Shown: piece by piece, positions 1 to 10,763 of the stretch
Layout of the letters: each line of letters begins with the position of its first letter
How positions within the stretch are numbered: the stretch's first letter is position 1
Assembly (NCBI RefSeq): GCF_000516985.1
Contig: NW_006917094.1
Span: forward strand, 1,798,001-1,862,000
Source: Pestalotiopsis fici W106-1
Taxonomy: Eukaryota; Ascomycota; Sordariomycetes; Amphisphaeriales; Sporocadaceae
DNA length: 64,000 nt
Direction of reading: 5' to 3'
The notes under the pieces: generated by a model
The model's database searches: none
Told to the model about the DNA's origin: nothing
The model's input: only the letters and a program-made list of their open reading frames with translations
Position numbers and translations under genes: made by a program

Positions 1-109
1 AACGCCAAGGACTGGCACAATTTTCGAAGACCTTTGCTCCTATTATGAACATTTGCTGAGATAACGAATTTTGCTTCCAGAAATCAATCGTTTCAATCAA
101 TTCGGTGTC

Positions 110-1809
110 ATGGTTGAGAGAATTCAGCAAAACGACAAAGAGACCCCGGTCGAGGCTTTCAGAGATGGGTTGAGCAATGCCGATCAGGGTAGAGCCTCCA
201 CGACTAGCGCGGCCGCGGCTGTTCGTATGGCTTCTACAAAATACGTAGAGGACGATATTCGCCTGGGAGAGCCCACTCTTGATCTCGAGTCGAAGGACAT
301 GTCAGCATCTGGAGATGCCTCCAACCCAGACGATAAAACCGTCTGGTGGGATGGACCTGAGGACCCCGAGAATCCCTATAATTGGCCGAATTGGCAAAAG
401 ATCTTGAACTGCGGGCTGATTAGCATCATGACCTTGGTATCGGCTCTCGGATCATGTGAGTATTCTTCAAGCCTCGACGGGCCCGGGCAGAGTATGAAAC
501 ACTGACAATTGTAGCTATTTTTGCGCCCAGCGTTCCCGAAGTCATGGCCGAGTTCGAATCAACATCTCTGACCATGGCGTCTTTCGTAGTCTCGGTTTAC
601 GTACTGGGTTATGCTTCCGGTCCTCTCCTCCTGGCGCCACTCTCCGAGATTTATGGCCGCCTAATCGTTTACCACGTCTGTGACTTTTGCTTCGTGGTTC
701 TCTCGGTGGGATCAGCCTTGGCGCCGACTCTAAACAGCCTCGTAGCGATTCGTTTCTTCGCCGGAGTAGCTGGCTGCGCACCTGTTACTAACGGTGGTGG
801 CTCCATAGCTGATATGGTGCTCCCCGAGCAGCGTGGCATTGCCATGGCCTTGTACAGCGTCGCACCTCTGGCCGGTCCCATCGTTGGCCCTATTGTGGGT
901 GGATTCGTGAGCCAATCGCTCGGCTGGCGTTGGACCTTTTGGGTTTTGTCCATTGTCGCGGGAATGATTTCTTTGCTGATGCTCTGTGTCATGCGAGAGA
1001 GCTACGCCTACGTCATCTTGAAGCGCAAGACGGCTCGCTTGCAAAAAGCAACCGGAGACTACGAGTTGAGATCGAGACTCGATTCAGGGTTGTCGACGAC
1101 CGATCACTTTAAGCGTGGTATCATTCGGCCAATCAGGATGTTCATCACGTCTCCAATTATTGCAATCACATCCGTTTACATGGCCATCTCGTACGGGTAC
1201 CTCTATCTGATGTTTACCACCATGACGACGGTATTCGAGGACACGTATGGATTCTCTACGGGCCTTGTTGGGCTCGCGTACCTCGGCCTCGGTGTCGGTA
1301 GTATGATTGGAGTAGTCTACACCAGTTTGACATCTGACCGGCACCTCAAGAAGAAACCGGCCAAAACTGTGGAATCATCTGATGAATCTACACAATCTCA
1401 ATCGACGGCGAAGCCGGAGCAGCGGCTGAGAAACCTTCCCGTGGGAGCATTGCTTGTTCCTTGTGGTTTCTTCATCTATGGCTGGACTGCCCAGTATCGA
1501 GTGCACTGGGTTGTTCCAATTATCGCACACATACCTATTGGGCTAGGTATCCAGATCATCTTCTTTTGCATCCAGGTCTACCTCATTGACGCCTTCACCA
1601 TCTATGCTGCGTCGGCGATAGCCAGCAACACTGTTGTTCGATCGCTTTTCGGGGCGTTCCTACCCATGGCTGGCTTGCCCATGTTTAGTGAGCTTGGCCT
1701 GGGTTGGGGGAATAGCTGCTTGGGCTTTATTGCCTTGATCATGATTCCTGCAGCCGTCGTCCTGATCAAATGGGGTGAGACTATCAGATTACGTCACCCA
1801 GTAAACTAG
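110..1809 (+). CDS. MFS drug/H+ antiporter, DHA1-like
   Basis: A polytopic plasma-membrane transporter that probably exports drugs or small metabolites by proton antiport. Two exons, 110-455 and 515-1809, join across a 59-bp GT-AG intron in phase and give 546 residues. The first ~110 residues are a hydrophilic cytosolic tail. The motif LAPLSEIYGR in the loop after the second membrane segment is the DHA1 form of MFS motif A, and GPIVGPIVGGF resembles the antiporter motif of segment 5. A long polar loop (rich in S, E and K) separates the two halves, as usual for the family. I chose the ATG at 110 because upstream codons in the same frame have no ATG. Substrate unknown. Confidence 0.9.
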
Positions 1810-2493
1810 GTGCCTGTGTGATTCAAGAACATGTCGAAACTCCCTCAGCTCAAATTTCTTTTTAGGAAAGAGAAATACTGTATCAATGTAGATCGTGGCA
1901 TAGATGGAAGCCACCTTGGTCGACTTGACATGGTATGGCAATCATTGAATGGTGCCTATCTAGCTCGGTGATAATGCTTTTGTAATATTAGTTCCAATAT
2001 ATAGCACATAAATCATTGGAAATAATTTATCCAGCGTCGTCTCTGAAAGAGTAAGTCCAGTGTTGCGAAGATAAAGCAGTCTTGAAAGCTTGTGTTTCTA
2101 CAACTGACCGTGTGTATCCAGCTTAGACCGTCAAACCAAGGAACTCCTTGTATTGTACCAGCATATATACAACCTAGTGTGCAATAGGGTAACAGGATCC
2201 ACTTGGATGTACTAACTTCTGCGAGTCCATAGCCTATTTTAGCCATCATGCCCCATCTAGTTGCATCGATCGCCCTCTCCAAGGTGCGAGTGGATTGGAG
2301 CGAGCTCGGATAATAACTCGGCGTTGCGGGGAAATTATGCGAGGCAAAGATCCGAGCTGTTGCGAGACAAACCTTCCAGATTTCTCGGATTTCGCACTCC
2401 TGCACCATATGCTGATCTTCTTCGGAAAGCGACTCGGTCAGCATATGGTGAACAGACGCTGCCATTGTAGGTTGTGTAGGTACAGAGGTAGCC
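1810..2493. other. intergenic, 3' region and promoter
   Basis: Downstream region of the transporter and promoter of the next regulator. An antisense frame (2493 down to 2013, about 160 codons) is open here, but its ATG overlaps the ATG of the regulator in a CATG and its product resembles nothing I recognise. I see no other feature. Confidence 0.5.
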
Positions 2494-3909
2494 ATGGAAT
2501 CTGAGCCCACCACAACCTCGTCACTACGAGAGACGACGCCGCGACGGAAATCGCGTAAAGTCCGCAGTGGATGTCGTGTGTGCAAGAGACGCAAGATCAA
2601 GGTATCGCAACGACCCCAACCCCTTTCTTTCCTCTGGGTTCCTTGATGTTAATGTAGAGACTATTCTCAGTGTGACGAACAGAAACCTTCATGTCGCAAT
2701 TGCATCAAGCATTCGGCTGTATGTGATTACGTAGGCACATCTACACAGACGGCTGCTTGTGCTGCTGCTGCTGCTCCCACTGCTGCTGGCGCCGTGGCTC
2801 GCCCAGATGTCAACCTAAACTCCAGCTCCTCACCCGCGAACGGGAGTCTATCCCACGCGTCCCCTCTGAGTCTGGATCCCATCCAACTGCAACTATTGCA
2901 CAACTACAGCACCTCGACATGCTATACCCTGTCCAGCTACGTGCCTCTGCGCACAATGTGGCGCATCAGCGTGCCACAGCTGGGCTTCTCGACCAGCTTC
3001 GTGATGCGCGCCATCCTGGCCCTCTCGGCGCTGCACATGGCACACAACACGCGCACCCCGTCCAGCGCCGAGCGTTATCTCTCCATTGCGCGTTGCGAGC
3101 ACGACGCGGCCCTGCGCACGGCGACGGAGCTGCTGCGCAATGTGACGGCGGCTAATTGTGCTCCTCTCTTCATCTTCTCCATCATAACCTTTTTCTACAC
3201 CATGGCATCCCCCCGACCAGCGGCACACATGCTGCTCCTTGACGGCAGCGGCGTACCCGACTGGCTGGTTCTGCTGCGTGGCCTGCGTCATATCTCCGAG
3301 GCCGCCGCCGACGAACTGCTCGCGGGACCTTTTGCTGCCGCCTTTGCTTTCGGGCGCATGAGACTTGACCAGTGCCAATCATTGCGTTCAACGTTGCCGC
3401 CGTCGTCGGCTTGGTTTTCCACCGTCGCGTCCGTGCAGCTGGCTACGCTCCGGCAACTCGTAGCCGTCGCCGTCGCCGAGTCCCAGACCCTGCTGACTTT
3501 GTACTTGGACACCATTGACACACTGGAGATGTGCTTCGCCAAGGCACAAAATCGGCTACCGACCATGGACCTGCGCACACTTGATGCCAACGATTCCAGC
3601 ACCACATCGGACGCCAAGGAGACGACTCTAGTCCTTGCATGGCCGTATTTGGCCTCAAACGAATACATAGAGATGCTAGGCCAACGTCAAGGAGTGGCAA
3701 TGGTGATACTTGCTCATTATTGCGTACTACTCCAGTCACTGAATGGCTGCTGGTGGATGCAAGGGTGGCCCTCGTACCTAATTGAGAATATTTGGCAAGC
3801 CCTCGATGCGCAACATAGACTATGGATCCAGTGGCCAATGGAGGAAGTCGGTTGGCATCCTGGTGACTTGTCAGCAACGAGAGAAACTCTAACAGAGACT
3901 TCAATCTGA
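2494..3909 (+). CDS. Zn2Cys6 transcription factor, UPC2/C6-finger type
   Basis: A nuclear fungal transcriptional regulator. Exons 2494-2601 and 2671-3909 join in phase across a 69-bp intron that splits the zinc cluster (CRVCKRRKIK, then CDEQKPSC and CRNC), a common intron position in this family. The product has 448 residues, with the binuclear zinc cluster at about residues 28-55. It is followed by a Ser/Ala-rich linker and a hydrophobic helical region (around the segment ILALSALHMAH) typical of short C6-finger proteins related to sterol-uptake regulators. The ATG at 2494 has a good context and sits 27 codons before the first cysteine. Target genes are unknown; the nearest candidates are the flanking transporters. 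Confidence 0.88.
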
Positions 3910-4356
3910 GGCATGTTGGCCCCAGACACTGCTCAATAAAGGATCTGCCTAGAGAGGTACTCGACCGCTGCGTGGAAACATGCGTGTATACTCCACCCTA
4001 ACATCCATTAGTGACATTACTTGATGTGAGAGTAGAATGGCATACGGAATCTATTTCAATCTGTTGGAGACCTATCGATGTGGTGAGCGCATTGTTTAAC
4101 ACTACATACGCTATACCGGTACCCAACGGAATGGAAGGGCAGAAAGCCGTGCGCAAGCTGTCGAAGCAGATGCTGCGCCTGTTGAACGCTTTGAAATCAA
4201 GCATGCAGAATGGACCTGACCTGACGGTAGAGGGCATCTACTTGTGAGTAGATGCGATTTCTGGCTAATCAGTCAATTTCAATTAACACAATGGACAACT
4301 TTGAAGCCTCCTCATATGTACTACATGAAAAGTATATTCATGGCCAGATTATCGAG
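3910..4356. other. intergenic between convergent genes
   Basis: 3' regions of two convergent genes. A 78-codon plus-strand frame at 4011-4247 has no recognisable similarity and is probably noncoding. Confidence 0.5.
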
Positions 4357-6030
4357 CTACACCACGTATCTAAATCCGTTGACAACTGCCCTCTGCTCTA
4401 CCTCTTTCAGAACTGAAATCTGTGCCTCATCACTGGTAGATATCCTTGCACTAAGCTCATCAAACTTTCTGTTCGACCTCTTCAAGCTATACCGGAGGGT
4501 GAGGATACACGTCAGAGCGAGGCACTCAAACGCTAGGAGGATCCCCCACGAGACCTGGAACGTGGGCTCGTACTTGTCAAGCCAAAAGTAGTTGGCGTAG
4601 AGCGACGCAATGTTGGCCAGTGTATTGGCGATACCAATTGCTGCCGCCTTTTTGACGCGCGGTTGGCCCAAGGTGGACGAGAGCCATGTGTAGGTCGTGG
4701 CATAGACACCAAAGGCACCACCCGTCAGTGGGAAAGTAAAGGCGTAGCGCACCCACTGGTCGCTGTAGGGTACCGCAATAAGGATGACGGTCGCCACCAT
4801 GGCCATGGAAATGGATGTCGCGGCGGGAATTGACCGCTTTTGTACACGGTCGGCATAGAAGCAGAGACTGATGCACCATAGGAAACCGAAAACGTAGGGC
4901 GGCGACGTTAGCAGCAAAACAGTCATGTTGTCGGTGAATCCAATTTCCTTGATCAGAGTCGGAAAGAAGTGCGAGTAAGAAATGTTGGCAGTGACGGACA
5001 TTTGCAAACAGGCAAAGATCCACGAGCGATAGTCTTTGACGGCCAAGAGGAGACCCTTCTTCCATGAACTGTCTTCCTCTTCCGACATGCCCTCCGCGCC
5101 AGCATCCTCAATCAGGCGGCGCTGTGCGATTGTCTTCTCCTCGTCACTGAGCCACTTTGTCGTTGCTGGGTAGTCGGGGAGGGAGAAGATGGCCCCTAGA
5201 GCGATGACGATGGTCATCAAACCTTCAAGTATGAACAACCATCTCCAGCTCGCCAGTCTCGTCACTCCGGTCATACCATCAAGAATGCCGGCGGAGATGA
5301 GACCGGCAAAAGCGTTAGAGAGTAAGATGCCACTAACAAGGAAGGCCATACGTATTCCTAGCTCCTTCTTTGTGTACCAGCATGATAAGTAATAGATGGC
5401 ACCGGGAAAAAAGGGCGCCTCGACAAGACCGAGAATGAAGCGAACAATCAGGAGGCTCGCAGGGCTATTTGTCGCGGCGGTGCAACCGGAAACGATAGCC
5501 CAAGTAATCATACAACCGGGCTGCAGATCTATTGGTCAGTCATGCTATTGTTTGGATATGGAGAGGAGGATAAGGGCAATGAGTATGGTAGAGACTAACC
5601 AAGAAGAGTGAAGGTCTGACTTTGGTCATCAGAATGGAGGAGGGCAACTGCATGGCAATGTAGCCCGCCGAGAAGATGGAGATGGCGGTGTTGTACACAG
5701 CGCCTTTGACGTGGGTGTCCTCCTGAAGGCCATATAGACGGGCTTGTGTGATTGAGTTGCGGTCTAGATAATTGCACACATAGCTGATTATGGGTTAGCT
5801 GGTCCCCCTTAATCTACGCGATCATATGACGACCGAGGCTATACTCACATGAGAACGAGAAATGGAAGAATTCTAGTGTCAATCTTCCTCAAAAGTTTCT
5901 TCTCGAGCTCCTTTGCCCGCAAAACATCGATGGTGGTGCCATTTTCAGTATCTTGATTCGTCTTGTCGATCTGCTCAACCCATTCGTCTTGCTCAGCCAG
6001 GACTTTGCCCGAATTGTTGATGTCGGTCAT
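4357..6030 (-). CDS. MFS anion:cation symporter (ACS/Dal5-like)
   Basis: A plasma-membrane permease of the family that imports organic anions (allantoate, nicotinate, pantothenate and similar acids). Three exons on the minus strand (6030-5849, 5783-5600, 5520-4357) join in phase through 65- and 79-bp introns and give 509 residues. Diagnostic segments are RKIDTRILPFLVL and NYLDRNSITQARL near the first membrane segment, VRPSLFLPGCM before segment 3, and RFILGLVEAPFFPGAIY followed by SCWYTKKELGIR. It is next to an amidohydrolase on the same strand, which may act on the imported acid. The substrate itself cannot be deduced. Confidence 0.93.
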
Positions 6031-6383
6031 TGTACTTGAGTGTTAGATTCAAATGAAAAGTGATGAGATGGCTAGAAATCAAGCCAAGCAAAGGCAAGAA
6101 GCAGGCCAAGATTCTGGGCCTTGGATGGTGGCTTGTTATAGTCGGCCAAGGGCTTGGTAACAGCCCCTTCCCCGGCTGGGGTATTCTGGGGAATAGGATA
6201 GGTGGGACTGGGGTTGCGTCAAGGTGTTGGGCTGTTTGTGCACATTGGACGTTTCCACGCGTCCCGTTGCAGGCGGAGAAAAGCCGTGCATCAGGCGATG
6301 GTCTTCCTTGGTGTTTGACTTACACCGACCGCTGGCTGCTCCACCGTGAGTGGAAAAATGGGCACAGCAGCGACGAAAGTCGC
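6031..6383. other. intergenic, promoter of the ACS transporter
   Basis: Upstream region of the symporter and 3' region of the amidohydrolase. I see no further gene. Confidence 0.5.
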
Positions 6384-7259
6384 TCACAAGAACAAGCGCG
6401 ATGGATTCGACACCATCATCTGCAGATACTGCTCGTCCGTCAGCCACGACTGAATGGCTTTCAGCTCCTCATCCCACTTTGCGTCCGGATTGTTTGGCGT
6501 CGGCTCGAGTCCTCCTCTCCTGGTGTCGACGTGTGGCCAGTCGCTTCCCCACAGAAGCCTGTCTGGCGCCGTGTTAGCGAAAGCTTGGACTACGCCCTTC
6601 ATATTCCGGAAGTTGTCCGGCGACCTTCGGTGCAAAGCCGATATCTTGACATGGAACCTGCCAGTGTGCAGCAAGTCGAGGAAGGTCTTGAATTCGTGAC
6701 TATCCACGTCTTTGGGAGTAGCGCAAGCACCATGCTCAGCAACAACGATAGCGGAGCCAAAGTCCACGTCCCCGAGGTTAGCCCATACCGATAGCGGCAT
6801 TTGCATGGAGATGACCCAGCCTCGACCCTGAACAGCGTATGATCTAGCCAACGAGTTCAAGTATTCTTTTAGACGATCAAGCTGAGACCCAAAGCTCCCA
6901 AAGCTGCCCTGGAGCCGTATACTTCGGACGCCCCAATCATGCATGGCGTCAATGGACTCTTTGTCGAGGCCACAAATGTCGTGGCCGACGACGTCTTCCG
7001 TGATGATTGAGGCGCGGAAATGTTTTGCAGGATATTTCTCAGTAGCCTCACGCAGCTGTGTTAGCAAGCCATGATGGCCGTCTTCGGGGCTAGCCTGGAC
7101 GAGGAGTAAGCCTTTGCTCCTCGTGTTAGCAATGAGGTCCTCCGCAGTGGCTGGGCTTGGCGTGTATGCTCTATCAGGTCTGAAGGGAAATCGTGTCGGG
7201 TCGAATACGTGTAGATGACAATCCCAGGATCCTACTGGAAGCTCCATGATATTTGTCAT
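6384..7259 (-). CDS. amidohydrolase family 2, PDC-lactonase-like
   Basis: A single-exon, 291-residue TIM-barrel metal-dependent hydrolase. The N-terminal DCHLHVFDP carries the HxH motif at the end of strand 1, FHVKISAL lies at the expected strand-5/6 position, and LLWGSDWPHVD holds the late catalytic aspartate. These features match the 2-pyrone-4,6-dicarboxylate lactonase (LigI-like) branch, whose members hydrolyse lactones of aromatic-ring cleavage. Many fungal members are uncharacterised, so the substrate is open. Its neighbour on the same strand is an organic-anion symporter, which suggests uptake and opening of a cyclic carboxylate. Translation could also start at the second Met four codons later. 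Confidence 0.9.
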   Translation of the reverse strand: MTNIMELPVGSWDCHLHVFDPTRFPFRPDRAYTPSPATAEDLIANTRSKGLLLVQASPEDGHHGLLTQLREATEKYPAKHFRASIITEDVVGHDICGLDKESIDAMHDWGVRSIRLQGSFGSFGSQLDRLKEYLNSLARSYAVQGRGWVISMQMPLSVWANLGDVDFGSAIVVAEHGACATPKDVDSHEFKTFLDLLHTGRFHVKISALHRRSPDNFRNMKGVVQAFANTAPDRLLWGSDWPHVDTRRGGLEPTPNNPDAKWDEELKAIQSWLTDEQYLQMMVSNPSRLFL

Positions 7260-8088
7260 GTCTGATTTGTAGGGAAGGGATTTTGTGAGTGCGGAAATTA
7301 ATATTAACGAGTGTTGGAGTTGCTATGTATAGGATGTACACTGCATTTTGGCCTACAAATGAGGTCCTGGCTGGTTCCTGGTAGATATAATCCTGAGGTT
7401 ATCATGTACAGAGTCCAGACAATAGATTTCTGCATACCAGAGATGCACCGGTAGCGGGAGTTCATGATCTAGTGTCGAAACTCGCGGCGATGCCGGCAAG
7501 TGCTTTCTGCCATGCGATCGACTATGAGGTAGTGCCGTCTTTCGAATGGAGACAGACACCCGGAAGTTTTCCGGAGCAGTGGGCAGTGGAACTAAACCAT
7601 GCCAACCTAACACTCCTCCCATGCAGCATCTGGCGTCAGCAAGGATTCTCCAGCTACCAAAACAAGAGCAGCTTTTGCGTCTGCTGATTCTCCAATGCGA
7701 TGTTCATTACAGGGCTTGTGCTTTCTCTTTCTGATGCTGGAAGGCCATCTTATTACCAAAGTCACCTACACATCTGTGCTTGCTGATTGTCAGGATTTAC
7801 GCCCTGCGAGTATACCCCGCATATGCTCCCCAACAGACCCCAAGCTCTCAAGCAGTAAACGTCTTAGCAAGGGCATCGGCTCAGAAGACATCTACGCCAT
7901 TTCCTCGGTTGCGAGACCGAAGATCAGAATCCAGCAGGGACTGACGGAGAGACCAAATAGACGAGAAACTTATAATACGATCTGGAGCCGCGCTGCGCAC
8001 TGTGGGTTCGTTGTGAAGAACATTCATAAAAGAAGAAGGCTAGAAAACACTGGACAGGCATTGAAAAAAGTGCCTCCACCTAGAAAGG
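7260..8088. other. intergenic, divergent promoter region
   Basis: Shared upstream region of the amidohydrolase (minus) and a Zn2Cys6 gene (plus). Only short, unconvincing frames. A divergent regulator next to catabolic genes is a common fungal arrangement. Confidence 0.5.
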
Positions 8089-10600
8089 ATGCGGGGTGCA
8101 ACGTCCAAGCTGCCACGCCTACCCGCGTGCCAGTTATGCCGGGATAAAAAAATCAAGGTTAGTTGGAAAACAACACTTTAGCGACTCGATTTTATTGCGT
8201 GCCTGTTTCTTCTTGTTGTTTTCTCTTTCTTTTTCTGTGGACTTTTAAATAGAAATAAAAGAGAGTGCCTTCTTTTGCATTTCTAAGCTGATTCTGCATT
8301 GATAGTGCGATAGTGAGCGCCCTAAATGTGCGCCATGTACGAAGAAGGGCACCGATTGTATGATCGTCAGCTTAGAAGGCGGGCCCCCAATTTCGAGACA
8401 GTATGTTATATGGTCGCCAATGAGATCAATCTAATACATTTGTTTTTTGCCATCTCATATTACTTCTGAATTTATGAGAAGCTTCTACTGACATGCAGTT
8501 TATCAAAGATATATACATGAGCTAGAACAGCAACTCAATAATGATCCAGAATTAACAGAAGAGCCCCGAGAAACTGCCCACGCAGAGTCATCCAACTCGC
8601 CTATATCACCTCGAACCACACGAAAAGACAGCACAACATGGGAGGGGACTCCAGCTTCCATGCCGCTGGGCGAGCGGGGAATCAGGTATATTCTGACCAA
8701 ATGAAACCATTGTGTTTCTGTTAACTTGACGGTCTGTCTAGTTTCATGACTTCACTTTTCGACGACACCAACTGGAGGAACAAAAACGCAGATGTCTTGC
8801 AAATGCTGGCTAGTGCCACCAGACCAGCAGAACCAAGCTTGGAACCGCACGAGCTCCCACCCACAGACGAAGCGCGGCGGAAATTCGATCGATAGTAAGT
8901 CCACAACATGATTCCTTCCATGGCTTTGTAGCGCATTTCGCTGACGGGAAGCCTTGTGCAGTTTGGAGGGTCAGCACAGACAGAATCCCTTTATCCTTCG
9001 ACAGGATGTCGAGGACCTCTTTACGCGCGTGTTTCCTCAGGACACGGTATCGCAAAATATCTTATCGCAGAATATCTCGGCGCATGACCTATTCCGCACA
9101 TTCATGATCCTGGCCATAGGGTCCTTGATACCGTTTCGAAGGGGCCTCTCCCAAAGCCACCCCCTTGGCTTCTATCTGGCTGCAATGCGTCATTTTGAAT
9201 CCTCTTTCCTAGCCCGCGGCCTATCCGCCATACAAGACCTTTTACTTATATGGCGTTTTGGCATTTATCATCATATAGGTTTGTTCCATTTCACCAGCCC
9301 AAGTTCAGAATACTGATGTCTCACCAAATATAACATAGGCACATCGGTGTGGGACATTGTACAGTTATGTATGAGGATGTGCATTGAGCAAGGACTCCAC
9401 GGACCGCCGAGGACGCACTTGTATCTGCTGGACGAACAGCTGCAGCGCAGAGTGTTTTGGGTGTGCTATGTGATGGACCGCTACAGCTCAACCACCTTGG
9501 ATCGTCCCTTTGCCATAGCCGATGAGGATATCACTGTTCGATTCCCAGTAGACGCCGATGATAAAGACATTACGTCCTCGTTTGGGTTTGTGCCGAGTCT
9601 GGACGACATCTGCCCTCGCCACCTTTTGTCGCCGCCAAGCGAAACAACAGTCCTCATCTTGTGCACCAAATTGAGAAGAATATCATCGAGAATCCACCTT
9701 GAATTCTCCCATATAGCGCGCTCCCCCTCGTCTGATCTCAACGGAGATAAATACCTCGCATCAGGACAGGTCTGTACCTCGGTCGAGAGCTTTCTTGACG
9801 AGCTAGATCAATGGCGGCAGTCCGCGCCCATCTTTAGCCAACCTCGATGTTTGTTCGAGCGGCAGGAATGGTACGATCTTCTCCAAGCGCGTGAAGCGCT
9901 TCAACTTGTACGCAGGGCAGTCGACCTCGCGCCCAAGAGCGGCGAGCTTCCAGTCCGTTATATCCTGTCTCTATGCCTGGACCATGCCATTCGGGTCATA
10001 TCCATGTATACCAACATGTACAACGAAGGCCTCGCCACATATACTAGGAGTTATTTCCAGATGATGTTTGCAGCTGGGCTCTCGGTTCTGTTCTGCGTCT
10101 CAGTCTCGGCTCATATTGATCTCATCGATGTGTCTGAAGCATACGACAGCTTGCTTCGCTGTGAGGAAAATCTCAAAGCCATGGCAAAGGTAATGCCAGA
10201 TTCATCTCCATATGTGGCCGTGTACGAAGCCCTACATCGGTACATACTAGAAAAATTGGACTCTGGGGAAAGCCTTGGCCGCCCCCTGGGAGCCATGCAT
10301 CAACACATGTCTGGGCTTTCTGGCGTACCGCCTCACGCAGCGGGACCCTGGCAAATGGCACTGCCTGCAATGACCATAGAGAATGCGGATGGAGTAGAAA
10401 GCTTGATTGGCAATCAGGAAACACTCGGAGCCGGTATTGAAGCTCAGGGAACGTCTCTTGAGTCCAACAATCTCATGGGAATGGATGTGTCGCAATGGTC
10501 TTTCCTCACCGACGACACGTGGTGGAGGATTGGAAACTATGCCTATGGAGACCCAAGCGAAATCCAAGGCATGTTTACTGGAATCGATTTACAGCTTTAG
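8089..10600 (+). CDS. Zn2Cys6 transcription factor (frame break near exon 2)
   Basis: A nuclear regulator with zinc cluster and fungal-specific (PF04082-type) middle region. Exons as read: 8089-8157, 8306-8400, 8499-8685, 8742-8894, 8962-9278, 9339-10600. The first intron splits the cluster (ACQLCRDKKIK, then CDSERPKCAPC). Segments such as IWRFGIYHHIGTSVWDIVQLC and RRVFWVCYVMDRYSS are typical of the middle homology domain. All junctions close in phase except exon 2 to exon 3, where the linker RYIHELEQQL is one base out of frame with any GT-AG choice I found. Loss of one base in the C5 run around 8383-8387 would restore it, so this is either an assembly error, an unusual splice, or a recent frameshift. 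It is the divergent neighbour of the amidohydrolase. Confidence 0.75.
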
Positions 10601-10763
10601 TCATCAGGTGTAGGAATAGGTTAGAGTAACTTCGGATGCTGTTCATTGTACACATAGTTTGATCAATGACCGAAGAGACTCAGAAGCACTCTCTGGCAAT
10701 AATTCTTCAATGTTTGGGATACCCTACGTATTTTAGCTCGGGCATCCTTTGGGCACACCATCT

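Noticed and set aside
2013..2495. 160-codon minus-strand frame starting at the same CATG as the Zn2Cys6 gene
   Set aside because: No recognisable motif, and it would share its start with the opposite gene, leaving no room for promoters.
4011..4247. 78-codon plus-strand frame after the first regulator
   Set aside because: The regulator ends cleanly at 3909, and this frame has no family resemblance or splice link.
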